A stretch of 64,000 nt of DNA from an uncultured Clostridia bacterium (lineage in GTDB: Bacteria; Bacillota; Clostridia; UBA1381). The stretch is taken from contig CAUGRT010000002.1 in the NCBI GenBank assembly GCA_959602045.1, forward strand, positions 62,001 through 126,000. Direction: 5' to 3'. The position numbers and the translations under genes were made by a program. This document shows positions 35,415 to 43,555 of this stretch, one piece after another. Positions within the stretch are counted from its first letter, which is position 1. The number at the start of each line of letters is the position of its first letter. Under the pieces are notes generated by a model that made no database searches, was not told where the DNA came from, and worked only from the letters and a program-made list of their open reading frames with translations.

Positions 35415-37255
35415 CGTTCCACGCACACCCCCGTTTTCCAAACAGCCGCACCGCAGCCGCTGCATTTTTCACGGCATTGGGGCGTCGTCTGTCCTGCCTT
35501 TGCCTTTTCATTTTCGCGCATCAAAAATTGCTTTGTCACGCCAATATCAATATGATCCCACGGCAAAATCTCATCATAGCTGCGTTCGCGCAAATTATAA
35601 AAATTCGGATCAATGCCGAGTTCCTCGAACGTCTCCATCCACAAATCGAACCGGAAATGCTCGCCCCAGCCGTCAAACTTACAGCCCTTTTCCACGGCAC
35701 GCAAAATGACCGCAGACAGCCGTCTGTCACCACGTGCAAAGATTCCCTCCAGATAGCTCGTTTTATTATCGTGCCAGTTATAGCGGATTCTCTTGGATTT
35801 GATCGCGCTTTTCAGCAGATTCTGTTTCTCAATCAGTTCCTCCCGTCCGTTCTGCGCTGTCCATTGGAATGCGGTAAACGGCTTGGGAACAAAGCTCGAG
35901 GTGCTGACGGTGATATTGATATTTTTCGCCCGTTCCTCTTTCGGAATGGCAAAGTAAACGTCCAACACACGCTGTGCCAATTCGGCAATTCCCTTAACGT
36001 CCTCCTCGGTTTCCGTCGGCAGACCAATCATGAAATACAGCTTAACATTCGTCCATCCGCCCTCAAACAGCAGCTTGGTCGAGCCTAAGATATTTTCCTC
36101 GGTAATGTTTTTATTGATGACATCACGCAGCCGCTGCGTACCTGCCTCCGGCGCAAAGGTGATTCCCGTTTTACGCACTTTCTGCACTTTCTCCATCAGT
36201 TCCAATGAGAAGTTGTCGATTCTGAGCGATGGCAGTGAAAGTCCGATTTTCTTTTCCTCAGTCATGCCCAACAGTCCATCGGTTAAATCGCGCAGACCGC
36301 TGAAGTCACTGCTCGAAAGAGAGGATAATGAAATCTCATCAAAGCCGCTGCATGAAAGCAGATGATCGGCAATGTTCAAAAGCCGCTCCGGACTGCGTTC
36401 TCTTTGGGGACGGTATATGTAACCCGCCTGGCAAAAACGACAGCCACGCAGACAACCGCGCATAATTTCAAGCATAACACGGTCATGCACCACCTCGCCG
36501 AACGGCACAATAATCGTTTCCGGCGTATAAGCCGCGCTAAAGTCCTTCATAATCCGCTTGCGGATTTTGGGGAGCGCATTGGGATTGTTGGGCGTAAAAC
36601 TCTTGATCGTGTTATCCTCATTATAGGTGACATCATAAAACGAGGGCACATAAACGCTCTCGATTTTCGCAATAGTTTCCAAAAAGTCTTTCTTGTTCTT
36701 TTTTCCGCTTTTCTTCCATGCAACATAAGCGTCCGTAACCTCATGAATCGACTCCTCTCCCTCGCCCATCATGAAGAAATCAAAGAAATCCGCAATCGGC
36801 TCCGGGTTGTAGGAACAAGGCCCGCCGGCACAAAGAATCGGAAAGCTCTCGTCACGATCGGCAGCCAACGGCGGAATCGCGGCAAGTTTCAGCATATTCA
36901 CGATATTGGAATAGCACAGCTCATATTGCAGCGTGAAACCCAAAATATCAAAATGCGTAATCTCATCGCCCGACTCCAGAGCAAACAGCTTCATGCCATG
37001 CTCTTTCATCTCCGCCTCCATATCCGTCCAGGGTGCAAACACGCGCTCGCACCAGGTGTCCGGGCGGTCATTCAGTGTATGATACAATATTTTTAAGCCT
37101 AAATGAGACATCGCAATCTCATAAGTATCGGCAAAGCAAAAGCCGAACCGAACATCCACCTGCGAAGCGTCTTTCAAGACAGCATTCAGCTCTCCCCCCG
37201 TGTATCGCGTCGGCTTTTCCACATTGGATAAAATTTTATCTCTTAAGGTTATCAA
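35411..37255 (-). CDS. TIGR03960-type B12-binding radical SAM protein
   Basis: A 614-residue radical SAM protein with an N-terminal cobalamin-binding-like region (about 60-190, with LCAGGPCSYNPEPIADFFDF). The catalytic domain holds the [4Fe-4S] motif CLRGCRFC in EIMRGCLRGCRFCQAGYIY. Downstream are ITFAPEAGTQRLRDVIN and YFMIGLPTETEEDV, typical of the MiaB-like branch. The modification it performs is not known for this subfamily. It pairs with the DUF2344 gene and follows gerW by 21 nt at the end of the M50-scpA-scpB operon. Confidence 0.92.
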   Translation of the reverse strand: MITLRDKILSNVEKPTRYTGGELNAVLKDASQVDVRFGFCFADTYEIAMSHLGLKILYHTLNDRPDTWCERVFAPWTDMEAEMKEHGMKLFALESGDEITHFDILGFTLQYELCYSNIVNMLKLAAIPPLAADRDESFPILCAGGPCSYNPEPIADFFDFFMMGEGEESIHEVTDAYVAWKKSGKKNKKDFLETIAKIESVYVPSFYDVTYNEDNTIKSFTPNNPNALPKIRKRIMKDFSAAYTPETIIVPFGEVVHDRVMLEIMRGCLRGCRFCQAGYIYRPQRERSPERLLNIADHLLSCSGFDEISLSSLSSSDFSGLRDLTDGLLGMTEEKKIGLSLPSLRIDNFSLELMEKVQKVRKTGITFAPEAGTQRLRDVINKNITEENILGSTKLLFEGGWTNVKLYFMIGLPTETEEDVKGIAELAQRVLDVYFAIPKEERAKNINITVSTSSFVPKPFTAFQWTAQNGREELIEKQNLLKSAIKSKRIRYNWHDNKTSYLEGIFARGDRRLSAVILRAVEKGCKFDGWGEHFRFDLWMETFEELGIDPNFYNLRERSYDEILPWDHIDIGVTKQFLMRENEKAKAGQTTPQCREKCSGCGAAVWKTGVCVER

Positions 37256-37276
37256 TTTTAAAGTCCCCTCTGTTTT

Positions 37277-37657
37277 TTATTCCTGCGTCTTGTCTTTTTT
37301 GAAAAATCCGTTGACCTTATCGACCATATCCGGCACCAGATCAATCACCTTATCCAGCGGTGATGAACCGCTTTCTACGGGGATCAGCCGTACATTGCCG
37401 TTATTGATCACGAGGAAAGCTTCCGGATTCAGCTTGACGCCGCCGCCGATTCCGCCCCCAAAGGATTTGTCCGCTGCGGAATCTTTTTTGAAAAACTCAC
37501 TTCCGCCGCCGCCGAAACCCACCGATACCTGGGATACCGGAATAATAATCGTCCCATCCGCTGCCTGAATCGGCTCTCCGATGATCTTTTTTGAATCAAC
37601 AAGGGTTTCAATATTCTGAATTGCCCCCTCAATCATTTCTTTTACCGGATTACTCAT
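37277..37657 (-). CDS. GerW/YtfJ family sporulation protein
   Basis: A 126-residue YtfJ/GerW protein, needed in Bacillus for normal spore germination responses. Signature segments are GAIQNIETLVDSKKIIGEPI, TIIIPVSQVSVGFGGGGSEF and a glycine-rich GGGIGGGVKLNPEAFLVI. I chose the ATG at 37657 (MSNPVKEM) with AAAGGA upstream. The longer frame has no ribosome site. It lies in the scpA-scpB-DUF2953-gerW order common in Clostridia, with palindromic repeat copy C in the gap before it. Confidence 0.92.
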   Translation of the reverse strand: MSNPVKEMIEGAIQNIETLVDSKKIIGEPIQAADGTIIIPVSQVSVGFGGGGSEFFKKDSAADKSFGGGIGGGVKLNPEAFLVINNGNVRLIPVESGSSPLDKVIDLVPDMVDKVNGFFKKDKTQE

Positions 37658-37701
37658 TGTCTTTTTCCTTTCTTTATTAATCGTATTAGGTAATTTTGAC
37701 T

Positions 37702-37794
37702 GGAATTTCATCTGTTTTTCAATCTATAAAGGCGAGTTCCGCGCATCGTAGCGGATGTCTGAGCCGGAATAGATTGAAAAATAGATGAAATTCC
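37702..37794 (+). repeat. Palindromic repeat family, copy C
   Basis: A 93-bp inverted repeat with the core on the plus strand (GGCGAGTTCCGCGCATCG onward), antisense to the surrounding operon. The arm has CAATC/GATTG where copy D has CATTC/GAATG, a matched pair exchange, and a G-U at the same position as copies A and D. It lies between DUF2953 and gerW. Confidence 0.92.
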
Positions 37795-37806
37795 CCCACC
37801 TTCAAA

Positions 37807-38418
37807 TTATTGCACTTCTGGTGCCTTTTTTATCATTCTCCTGTAACAGCTGCCGATTCGGAAAATGTGTTTCATCACAATCGCCAGCATAATGAAAAAG
37901 TGAATCGCGCGTGTTTGCAGCTTGGTATAAACGCCGCCCGAAAAGCACGCGTCATCAAAATTCGGATCCAGATGAACCTCATAATTCTCCAATCGGGCAT
38001 TGCGTTTCAGAAATCCGATAACATTATACACCGCCGTATATGCCGCACCGCATGCCAACCCGGTATATGCCGGATCGCCAACGCCGAATTTCGCCGAAAT
38101 ATTCAATTCGCGGATTCGGATTCCATGCTTAACCAAATAGGTGATCAGCTTTGTCAGAAACTGAACAATGTCCTCTCGCGCCTCCTTGACAAATCCCCAC
38201 ATTCCGCTTTTGTTTCCACTCCTTTGCTCATCCTCGGATGTTTCTTCCTCCGGCGGCGTTTTCTTTTCCTCCCTCGGAAATATCTTTAGTGATAGGAACG
38301 CGTATTTGAAAATGATTTCTTGCTCGTCCATATTGACGCGGATCAGAATCCGCATCGGAATCAGCAGCAACAGCGCCAGAAGCGATAAAATTATCAGCAA
38401 AATATAAACAGCTGCCAT
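37807..38418 (-). CDS. DUF2953 domain membrane protein
   Basis: A 203-residue protein with an N-terminal transmembrane helix (VYILLIILSLLALLLLIP) and the DUF2953 domain. Conserved are NISAKFGVGDPAYTGLACG and EVHLDPNFDDACFSG. An acidic, Glu-rich spacer lies near residues 50-75. DUF2953 proteins appear beside scpB and gerW in spore formers, and their function is unknown. I chose the ATG at 38418, 6 nt after GGAGG. An ATG two codons earlier overlaps that site. Confidence 0.85.
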   Translation of the reverse strand: MAAVYILLIILSLLALLLLIPMRILIRVNMDEQEIIFKYAFLSLKIFPREEKKTPPEEETSEDEQRSGNKSGMWGFVKEAREDIVQFLTKLITYLVKHGIRIRELNISAKFGVGDPAYTGLACGAAYTAVYNVIGFLKRNARLENYEVHLDPNFDDACFSGGVYTKLQTRAIHFFIMLAIVMKHIFRIGSCYRRMIKKAPEVQ

Positions 38419-38445
38419 CTTCATCCTCCGTTCCAATAGGTTTTC

Positions 38446-38494
38446 GCGCTTTCGTCTGATGTTCGGTCTATTCCGGCTCAAACATCAGCAGACA
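38446..38494 (-). repeat. Degenerate remnant of the palindromic repeat family
   Basis: TCTATTCCGGCTCAAACATC is close to the corresponding stretch of copy C read on the opposite strand. It is flanked by a small inverted repeat (CTGATGTT/AACATCAG). The outer arms and half of the core are missing. It lies between scpB and the DUF2953 gene. Confidence 0.55.
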
Positions 38495-38523
38495 GGTCAT
38501 TCAAAACATCCCATTTTACATCG

Positions 38524-39147
38524 TCACTCCGCATCTCCGGCTTGTCCGCTATTCTCCTGCGGCACCGTTTCTTCTTGCTTTTTTTCTTCCGACAAATTCA
38601 GTTCCATCTGCTCCCCTTGGGGTGGATCCTCCAGCTTCATCTGTACGAAATTAATCGGCGGAAGCTCCTGCGGAGATTTTAAGCCAAAACATCGCAAAAA
38701 TGTCGGTGTGGTGGCATACAGAATCGGTCTGCCTGGCGCATCCAGACGTCCGGCTTCTTCAATCAGTCCGCGCTCATATAATCGGTTGACGCAGCCATCG
38801 GAATTAACGCCGCGGATTCTCTCAATTTGTCCGCGCGTAATCGGCTGCTTATAAGCAATGATGGCAAGCGCCTCCATCGCAGCATTCGAAAGCGGCTGAT
38901 TTCTCTGCTCTCCTAATATTTCCTGAATATAAGTATAATATTCGGGTCGGGAACAAATCTGGTATCCATCCAGAATTTCTATAATATTCAATCCGCGTTC
39001 ATCACGGTCATATTCTTCTTTCAAATCCTTAACCGCCGCCCGAATATCATCTACCGCACAATCCAGTACCACAGCAAGCTTTGAAGCCTTAACCGGCTCT
39101 CCGGCGGCAAATAATATGCCCTCAATGGCATATTTTATGTTCTTCAT
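38524..39147 (-). CDS. scpB: Segregation and condensation protein B
   Basis: A 207-residue winged-helix subunit of the SMC-ScpAB condensin complex that organises and segregates the chromosome. It begins YAIEGILFAAGEPVKASKLA. Conserved segments are ALAIIAYKQPITRGQIERIRG and LYERGLIEEAGRLDAPGRP. The C-terminal tail is rich in Glu, Gln and Pro. It lies downstream of scpA with palindromic repeat copy D in the 155-nt gap between them, which is unusual because the two genes often overlap. Confidence 0.96.
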   Translation of the reverse strand: MKNIKYAIEGILFAAGEPVKASKLAVVLDCAVDDIRAAVKDLKEEYDRDERGLNIIEILDGYQICSRPEYYTYIQEILGEQRNQPLSNAAMEALAIIAYKQPITRGQIERIRGVNSDGCVNRLYERGLIEEAGRLDAPGRPILYATTPTFLRCFGLKSPQELPPINFVQMKLEDPPQGEQMELNLSEEKKQEETVPQENSGQAGDAE

Positions 39148-39188
39148 TGATTCTTTCGTTCCTTTCTATAACAAGGCAAATTCCAAAT

Positions 39189-39281
39189 GAAATTTCATCT
39201 GTTTTTCATTCTATGTAGGCGAGTTCCGCGCATCGTAGCGGATGTCTGAGCCGAAATAGAATGAAAAATAGATGAAATTTC
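39189..39281 (+). repeat. Palindromic repeat family, copy D
   Basis: A 93-bp inverted repeat with the core on the plus strand (GGCGAGTTCCGCGCATCG onward) between scpA and scpB, antisense to them. The arms CATCTGTTTTTCATTCTAT and ATAGAATGAAAAATAGATG pair along 19 positions with one G-U. Confidence 0.93.
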
Positions 39282-39302
39282 TATGCGACATCTCTAAGAT
39301 TT

Positions 39303-40040
39303 TCATGCCGGCTGTTCGCCTTTTTCCGCACTGATAATAAAGTCATGGCGATTCTCATCAAAGTCCGCGCGGATTTTGCTCAGCTTAATCATCTCCAAAA
39401 CCGCCAAAAAAGTAGCAATCATTTCCGGCTTGGAATCCTCCTCCCGGAAAAGGCTTTGGAAAGAAAGGCGTTTACTCCGTGAAAGCCGCTTGCAGATTTT
39501 TTCAACCATATCATCCACAGAAACCTTTTCCCGACCGACAATGCCCGAAAAAGCGCGTTTTTCGGGCGCAGCTTTTCGGATTCGGCGCGCAAGAATATTA
39601 TTGAACGCGTCAATCAGCTCTCTTGTTTCATGATGACGGCTATATTCCGGGATGGGAAATTTAATTTTTTCCTCTCCCTTAAAGACCATATACCGTGTGG
39701 AAAATTCGGTTTTCCGCAATTCAAGCGACGCTTCCTTAAATTTCTGATATTCCTCCAGACGCCGTGCAAGCTCTTCTCTGGGGTCTTCTTCCTCTTCGTC
39801 CTCTTCCTTTTTCGGCAGCAGCATCTTCGATTTAATCAACAGCAGCTGTGCCGCCATAACCAAAAATTCACTTGTATTTTCTAATTGGGATTGCTCAATC
39901 CCGTCAATAGCCTCCAGATATTGCGCCGTAATTTCCACAATCGGAATATCATAGATACTGACCTTATTCTTCTGAATCAGCGTCAGCAGCAGATCAAGCG
40001 GCCCCTCAAATGTATCCAGCTTATATAAAATCTCGTCCAT
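39303..40040 (-). CDS. scpA: Segregation and condensation protein A
   Basis: A 245-residue kleisin subunit of the SMC-ScpAB complex. The N-terminus YKLDTFEGPLDLLLTLIQKN and the helix YDIPIVEITAQYLEAI are the family signature. An acidic stretch (EEDEEEEDPREE) is followed by a C-terminal winged helix (FLAVLEMIKLSKIRADF). I chose the ATG at 40040 with GGAG 7 nt upstream. It follows the M50 protease gene by 10 nt in the common clostridial order. Confidence 0.96.
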   Translation of the reverse strand: MDEILYKLDTFEGPLDLLLTLIQKNKVSIYDIPIVEITAQYLEAIDGIEQSQLENTSEFLVMAAQLLLIKSKMLLPKKEEDEEEEDPREELARRLEEYQKFKEASLELRKTEFSTRYMVFKGEEKIKFPIPEYSRHHETRELIDAFNNILARRIRKAAPEKRAFSGIVGREKVSVDDMVEKICKRLSRSKRLSFQSLFREEDSKPEMIATFLAVLEMIKLSKIRADFDENRHDFIISAEKGEQPA

Positions 40041-40050
40041 TGCAGACTCC

Positions 40051-40713
40051 CTACACAAAAAGTTGTACCAATGCAAGAACCGCCTTCGCCATTGCATTAT
40101 ACAAGAAGTTCACGCCCGTACCGATGATCGAATTAAACACACCGGTAAGTGACAGAATCATAATCAAAATCATGCTGTAACGCTCAAAGCTCATCAGCTT
40201 GTAATATGCTTGATCCGGCAGGAACATGCTGATGACTCTCGAACCGTCCAGCGGCGGAATCGGGATCAGATTAAAGACGGCAAAGCAAAGATTCCGAACC
40301 ACAAACAGCCGCATGGCATAAGATAAGACGTCCGGTATTTTGCTCCCTGCGCCCAGTTTTTCGGCAATAATCAAAATAATCCCGAAAAGCAGCAGTCCGG
40401 CAAAAGCAAGCAGGATATTCATAATCGGCCCCGCAATTCCGACCAGCGCCATCCCTTTCTTCTTATCTTTATAATACATCGGATTCACCATCACCGGTTT
40501 TGCCCAACCAAAGCCGGTCAGAATCATCAAAATCGTTCCGTATAAATCCAGATGTGCAAGCGGATTCAGCGTCATACGCCCCTCGCGCTTGGGCGTGGGA
40601 TCACCCAGTTTTCCCGAAACCCAGCCGTGCGCTACCTCATGAAAGGTCAGTGCAATCAGCGTGATAGGCACATTAATCAGAATCGTTTCAAGGTTTAATA
40701 ATCTACCCAACAT
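40051..40713 (-). CDS. Site-2 protease family (M50) membrane metalloprotease
   Basis: A 220-residue integral membrane zinc protease of the SpoIVFB/YwhC-like branch. The zinc motif HEVAHGW (HExxH) lies in the first helix. The third ligand is probably the Asp of FNLIPIPPLDGSRV. About five to six hydrophobic segments are visible. I chose the ATG at 40713, 7 nt from GGAG. It heads a transcript that continues into scpA, scpB, DUF2953, gerW and the radical SAM pair. The substrate is unknown. Confidence 0.92.
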   Translation of the reverse strand: MLGRLLNLETILINVPITLIALTFHEVAHGWVSGKLGDPTPKREGRMTLNPLAHLDLYGTILMILTGFGWAKPVMVNPMYYKDKKKGMALVGIAGPIMNILLAFAGLLLFGIILIIAEKLGAGSKIPDVLSYAMRLFVVRNLCFAVFNLIPIPPLDGSRVISMFLPDQAYYKLMSFERYSMILIMILSLTGVFNSIIGTGVNFLYNAMAKAVLALVQLFV

Positions 40714-40813
40714 ATAGAATCTCCGTTCTGCCGCTGAATACGGCATAAATTTGAAAGCAGCTAATCACGCTGCTGTTTTTTACATGAATCCATAATTTAA
40801 GATACATATTTCT

Positions 40814-40842
40814 ATTATATAATCTTTTCGGACAAATGTAAA
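40814..40842 (-). promoter_or_regulatory. Promoter of the M50-scpA-scpB operon
   Basis: Minus-strand TTTACA (40837-40842) and TATAAT (40814-40819) with a 17-nt spacer. Confidence 0.78.
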
Positions 40843-40896
40843 GGGATTTTTCAGAAAAAATAATAAAGAAATTCCGAAATCCTCTAAAAAAGCAAT

Positions 40897-40921
40897 AAAA
40901 AAAGAGCACACGCTCTTTTTT
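40897..40921 (-). terminator. ylxM-ffh-rpsP-khpA operon terminator
   Basis: On the minus strand, AAAAAGAGC pairs with GCTCTTTTT around a 5-nt loop, and the stem merges into a T run. It lies at the khpA stop. Confidence 0.85.
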
Positions 40922-41151
40922 TAAATAATATCAACTGCGGCTTTCTTATTTTCTTTGGCAGCCGCTGCCTTTACAACAGTGCGGATTGCTTTTGCAATTC
41001 TTCCCTGTTTTCCGATCACCTTACCCATGTCGCTTTCTGCAACCCTGAGCTCCAATGTAACCGTCTGATCCTCACCGCTGACCTCTTTTACATCGACCTG
41101 TTCCGGATTATCCACAAGCGACTTTGCTATTATTTCTAATACTTCTTTCAT
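40921..41151 (-). CDS. khpA: KH domain RNA-binding protein KhpA
   Basis: A 76-residue single-KH-domain protein (YlqC/KhpA). The RNA-binding GxxG loop is GKQG in MGKVIGKQGRIAKAIRTVV. KhpA works with KhpB in global small-RNA and mRNA binding and in cell-division control in Gram-positive bacteria. It is the last gene of ylxM-ffh-rpsP-khpA, 17 nt after rpsP, and its stop touches the terminator stem. Confidence 0.95.
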   Translation of the reverse strand: MKEVLEIIAKSLVDNPEQVDVKEVSGEDQTVTLELRVAESDMGKVIGKQGRIAKAIRTVVKAAAAKENKKAAVDII

Positions 41152-41168
41152 TAGCCTGTCCTCCGTAA

Positions 41169-41411
41169 TTAGATGATGTTAGCTTTCTTTAAAAGAGCCT
41201 TTACAGTATCTGTAGGCTGTGCGCCGTTGCCAATCCACTTCTTAACAGCTTCTGCATCAATGTTGACTGTTGCAGGATCTGTCAGAGGGTTGTAAGTGCC
41301 AACCTCTTCTATAAATCTACCACCTCTGGGGTATCTTGAATCTGCTACTACTACTCTGTAGAAAGGAGCCTTCTTTGCACCCATTCTTCTAAGTCTGATT
41401 TTTACTGCCAT
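41169..41411 (-). CDS. rpsP: 30S ribosomal protein S16
   Basis: An 80-residue ribosomal protein needed for 30S assembly. It begins [20 protein letters not shown] and continues [20 protein letters not shown], the family signature. I chose the ATG at 41411 with GGGAGG upstream. The longer frame to 41462 has no support. It is co-transcribed with ffh and khpA. Confidence 0.98.
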   Translation of the reverse strand: MAVKIRLRRMGAKKAPFYRVVVADSRYPRGGRFIEEVGTYNPLTDPATVNIDAEAVKKWIGNGAQPTDTVKALLKKANII

Positions 41412-41468
41412 TTCTTTCACCTCCCGATAATATTTTTGTATATAAGATGAACTTAATACCAAATTGAA

Positions 41469-42812
41469 TTACATCCGTCCCTTTCTGAGACGCTTGAGCA
41501 TCTTCTGCTGCTTTCCGCCGCTGAATTGCTTCATCATTTTCTGCATTTCGCCGAATTGCTTTAAAAGCTGATTGACATCCTGAACGCGTGTACCGCTTCC
41601 CTTTGCAATACGCACCTTGCGCCCTGCACCGATAATTTTGGGATTGCGGCGTTCCTCCATCGTCATGGACTGGATAATTGCCTCAATATGCTTCATGCGC
41701 TTTTCGTTTTCCTCGGTATCCACCGTTTCAATCATCTTTTTGTCAATCCCCGGCAACATTCCGAGAATCTGCGAAAAAGAACCTAATTTCTTAATTTGCT
41801 TGAACTGCTCCAAAAAATCATCCAGGTCAAACTGCTGCTTTCTGATTTTCGCCTCCAGCTCTCTCGCTTGCTTATCATCAATCGCTTCCTGTGCCTTATC
41901 AATCAACGTCAGCACATCGCCCATACCCAAGATTCTGGATGCCATTCTGTCCGGATGGAACGCCTCCAAATCGCTGAGCTTTTCACCGACAGACGCAAAC
42001 TTGATCGGCTTTCCCGTAACCTGTTTTACGGAAAGCGCCGCACCGCCTCGCGTATCACCGTCTAACTTCGATAAAATAACACCAGTAATATCAAGCTGTT
42101 CATTAAAGGACTTTGCAACATTGACCGCGTCCTGACCGGTCATTGCGTCAACCACCAGTAAAATCTCCGTCGGAGCCGTTGCCGCTTTGATTTCGGCAAG
42201 CTCCTCCATGAGCTGCTCGTCAATATGCAGCCGTCCGGCAGTATCCAAAATCACCGGATCATTGCCATGCTTGATTGCATGTGCTACAGCCTCTTTCGCA
42301 ATCGTGACCGGATTGGTATCCGTTCCCATCTCAAAAACCGGAATCTGAATCTGATCGCCCAGTACCTGCAATTGCTTTACCGCAGCCGGACGATAAACGT
42401 CACAGGCAACCATCAGCGGACGTCTGCCCTGTTTCCGAAGATTCAGCGCCAGTTTTCCGGTTGCCGTGGTTTTTCCGGCACCCTGCAAGCCGCACATCAT
42501 GATAACTGTCGGCGGTTTTTCCGAAAACTTCAGTCGTGACACCTCGCCGCCGATCATTTCGGTCAGCTCATCATTCACGATCTTCACCAGCTGCTGTGCC
42601 GGTGTCAGAGATTCCATAATCTCCTGTCCAAGCGCTTTTTCCGAAACCGTTGAAACAAACTCCTTGACAACCTTGAAGTTTACATCTGCTTCTAAGAGAG
42701 CCAGCTTGATTTCACGCATAGCCTCCTTGATGTCCTTTTCGCTGAGCTTTCCTTTTCCGCGCAGCTTTTTGAAAACGCCTTGCAGCTTATCGCCCAAGCT
42801 TTCAAATGCCAT
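41469..42812 (-). CDS. ffh: Signal recognition particle protein Ffh
   Basis: A 447-residue GTPase subunit of the signal recognition particle, which targets nascent membrane proteins with 4.5S/scRNA and FtsY. The N domain is followed by the G domain: GLQGAGKTTATGKLA (G1), DVYRPAAVKQL, DTAGRLHIDE and SKLDGDTRGGAAL. The methionine-rich M domain at the C-terminus has RIAKGSGTRVQDVNQLL and many Met and Lys residues. I chose the ATG at 42812, 7 nt from GGGAGG. It follows ylxM by 29 nt. Confidence 0.98.
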   Translation of the reverse strand: MAFESLGDKLQGVFKKLRGKGKLSEKDIKEAMREIKLALLEADVNFKVVKEFVSTVSEKALGQEIMESLTPAQQLVKIVNDELTEMIGGEVSRLKFSEKPPTVIMMCGLQGAGKTTATGKLALNLRKQGRRPLMVACDVYRPAAVKQLQVLGDQIQIPVFEMGTDTNPVTIAKEAVAHAIKHGNDPVILDTAGRLHIDEQLMEELAEIKAATAPTEILLVVDAMTGQDAVNVAKSFNEQLDITGVILSKLDGDTRGGAALSVKQVTGKPIKFASVGEKLSDLEAFHPDRMASRILGMGDVLTLIDKAQEAIDDKQARELEAKIRKQQFDLDDFLEQFKQIKKLGSFSQILGMLPGIDKKMIETVDTEENEKRMKHIEAIIQSMTMEERRNPKIIGAGRKVRIAKGSGTRVQDVNQLLKQFGEMQKMMKQFSGGKQQKMLKRLRKGRM

Positions 42813-42841
42813 GCTGCCGCCTCCCTTCACAAATTTCAGTT

Positions 42842-43168
42842 TCAGACAAATCTCTCGATCTCATTTAATATCTTTTCAATTTCTCCTGCATTTGCACCAT
42901 GAGCAAGAATCGTACGAATCTGACCGATTCTCTCCTGAATATCTGAAAACCGCTTTGCCAAGCCCAGCTTTTCCTCCAACTCCGTAAGCTGTTTTTCGCC
43001 GTGCTTCACCGCGTCCCTCACACCCTGTCGGCTGATATCCAGTTCCTCCGCAATCTCCGCAAGCGATAAATCTTGATTATAGTATAAATCCAACGCATTA
43101 TACCGCTTTTCCGTCAACATTCCGCCGTAAAAATCCATGAGGATTGTCATCTTCAAATTCTTTGCCAT
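42842..43168 (-). CDS. ylxM: YlxM family helix-turn-helix protein (UPF0122)
   Basis: A 108-residue DNA-binding-like protein that precedes ffh in most Firmicutes and modulates signal recognition particle function in streptococci. It has ALDLYYNQDLSLAEIAEEL and ISRQGVRDAVKHGEKQL, a sigma-70-region-4-like helix-turn-helix. I chose the ATG at 43168 with AGGTGAT upstream. Its 5' leader holds a 7-bp hairpin (TGTAAAG/CTTTACA) directly abutting the ribosome binding site. Confidence 0.95.
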   Translation of the reverse strand: MAKNLKMTILMDFYGGMLTEKRYNALDLYYNQDLSLAEIAEELDISRQGVRDAVKHGEKQLTELEEKLGLAKRFSDIQERIGQIRTILAHGANAGEIEKILNEIERFV

Positions 43169-43207
43169 AGCATCACCTGTAAAGTAGTTTATCTTTACAC
43201 CATAGCA

Positions 43208-43236
43208 ATTATACAGGATTATTCTTATTTTGTCAA
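43208..43236 (-). promoter_or_regulatory. ylxM-ffh-rpsP-khpA promoter
   Basis: Minus-strand TTGACA (43231-43236) and TATAAT (43208-43213) with a 17-nt spacer. Confidence 0.85.
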
Positions 43237-43326
43237 GTAGATATTGAAAAAAATCGGTAAATTTTTTTATCATATACAAAAACTTTTGTTTCTTATACAA
43301 TTTTTTTGGGTTGTTTTGAAATTCTA

Positions 43327-43355
43327 TTGACAAAAAAGTAAAAAATCAATATAAT
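43327..43355 (+). promoter_or_regulatory. Promoter of the polysaccharide deacetylase gene
   Basis: Plus-strand TTGACA (43327-43332) and TATAAT (43350-43355) with a 17-nt A-rich spacer. Transcription from near 43362 gives a leader of about 190 nt that contains repeat copy E in the sense orientation. Confidence 0.82.
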
Positions 43356-43424
43356 AAAATTAACAAAATCAATGCTTGGGATCAGAGTGATGTATAAGAT
43401 CGGATGATACAGCTGTTTCACCTT

Positions 43425-43515
43425 GGAATTTCATCTGTTTTTATTCTATGGAGGCGAGTTCCGCGCAACGTAGCGGATGTCTGAGCCGCAATAGAATAAA
43501 AACAGATGAAATTCC
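43425..43515 (+). repeat. Palindromic repeat family, copy E
   Basis: A 91-bp inverted repeat with perfectly paired arms (GGAATTTCATCTGTTTTT outward, ATTCTAT inward) and the core GGCGAGTTCCGCGCAACG onward on the plus strand. It lies 40 nt upstream of the deacetylase ATG, downstream of a consensus promoter, so it should be part of the mRNA leader. Confidence 0.95.
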
Positions 43516-43555
43516 AAACACATACCCAAGCCTATGAAAGGGGTTTATCATTAAA

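Larger units (their letters stand above)
43169..43555. other. Divergent intergenic region: two promoters and repeat copy E
   Basis: This 387-nt space holds no gene. It contains the minus-strand ylxM promoter (43208-43236), an AT-rich spacer, a consensus plus-strand promoter (43327-43355), and palindromic repeat copy E (43425-43515) in the predicted 5' UTR of the deacetylase gene. Confidence 0.8.

Noticed and set aside
20329..43515. Palindromic repeats as rho-independent terminators or a CRISPR array
   Set aside because: No T run follows any copy. Copies are dispersed over 23 kb in both orientations, one lies in a 5' leader, and there are no spacers or cas genes.
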